DNA of 64,000 bases from JBBDYG01 sp040901765. GTDB lineage: Bacteria > Planctomycetota > Planctomycetia > Pirellulales > Lacipirellulaceae. Below the pieces are notes generated by a model that made no database searches, was not told where the DNA came from, and was given only the letters and a program-made list of their open reading frames with translations. Of this stretch, positions 63,684 through 64,000 are shown piece after piece. A program made the position numbers and the translations under genes. Within the stretch, counting starts at the first letter, position 1, and every line of letters starts with the position of its first letter. The stretch lies in contig JBBDYG010000019.1 of NCBI GenBank assembly GCA_040901765.1, positions 124,001 through 188,000 on the forward strand. Direction: 5' to 3'.

Positions 63684-64000
<317 letters not shown>

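Overview
The window looks like chromosome of a moderately high-G+C planctomycete, most likely of the Pirellulales. The evidence is the gene content: a DUF1501 protein, a PVC-type c-heme 'membrane-bound dehydrogenase', an SHD1 (SLA1 homology) domain fused to a TlpA-type thioredoxin, a giant secreted protein with the LEPRLMFAADF-type planctomycete N-terminus, dockerin-plus-PEP-CTERM proteins, and an ECF sigma factor coupled to a Ser/Thr kinase with WD40 repeats. No rRNA, tRNA, CRISPR array or replication origin was recognised.

Layout. 1-4.7 kb: an S9 peptidase cut by the window edge, then a three-gene minus-strand unit (two membrane/secreted unknowns and a DUF3800 protein). 5.1-13.2 kb: plus-strand SHD1-TlpA protein, PEP-CTERM propeller protein, a REP-associated tyrosine transposase (RAYT) bracketed by its palindromes, and a 1037-aa heme/HEAT dehydrogenase. 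13.3-29.0 kb: a long minus-strand operon read from MoxR ATPase through DUF58, BatA/VWA, a GATase-like membrane protein, a DUF4175-like giant, two secreted LxxEQ proteins and a terpene-cyclase-fold protein to a second TlpA fusion. A GxxExxY gene bounded by terminal inverted repeats sits between moxR and the DUF58 gene. 29.3-33.9 kb: Rieske oxygenase, nitroreductase and a sugar-dehydrogenase/cytochrome c fusion. 34.0-47.7 kb: a plus-strand surface-glycan-like cluster with two polytopic membrane proteins, a GtrA-ribulose-phosphate-epimerase fusion, an AraD-like epimerase, a GT2 enzyme, a 2H-phosphoesterase/nucleotidyltransferase/histidine-phosphatase triple fusion, an NTP-transferase, a GtrA flippase and a GDPD-like protein. 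It is interrupted by a secreted unknown and a frameshifted subtilase. 48.1-58.5 kb: secreted proteins (1373-aa PKD protein, gamma-glutamyltransferase, three PEP-CTERM proteins). 58.7-64 kb: WD40 kinase, ECF sigma factor and the C-terminus of a DUF1501 protein.

The most unusual theme is the load of short palindromic or inverted-repeat elements and how often they sit inside coding sequence without breaking the frame. (i) A 132-bp double-hairpin element lies just after the start codon of a membrane-protein gene, with a second copy at 47.8 kb. (ii) The RAYT-linked palindrome is translated at the C-termini of two PEP-CTERM proteins and inside the kinase. (iii) A 26-bp-arm hairpin lies between kinase WD40 blades. 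(iv) A 25-bp palindrome lies in the histidine-phosphatase domain. (v) A CGCTAAGCCGCAAGCGGCG palindrome encodes the end of GtrA. Separately, inverted arrays of a ~10-bp TTAGCG motif bound the GxxExxY gene and recur as a ~119-bp gene-less copy at 33.9 kb, which suggests an autonomous/non-autonomous element pair. The two most notable protein findings are the GtrA-epimerase fusion and the triple fusion in the glycan-like cluster.
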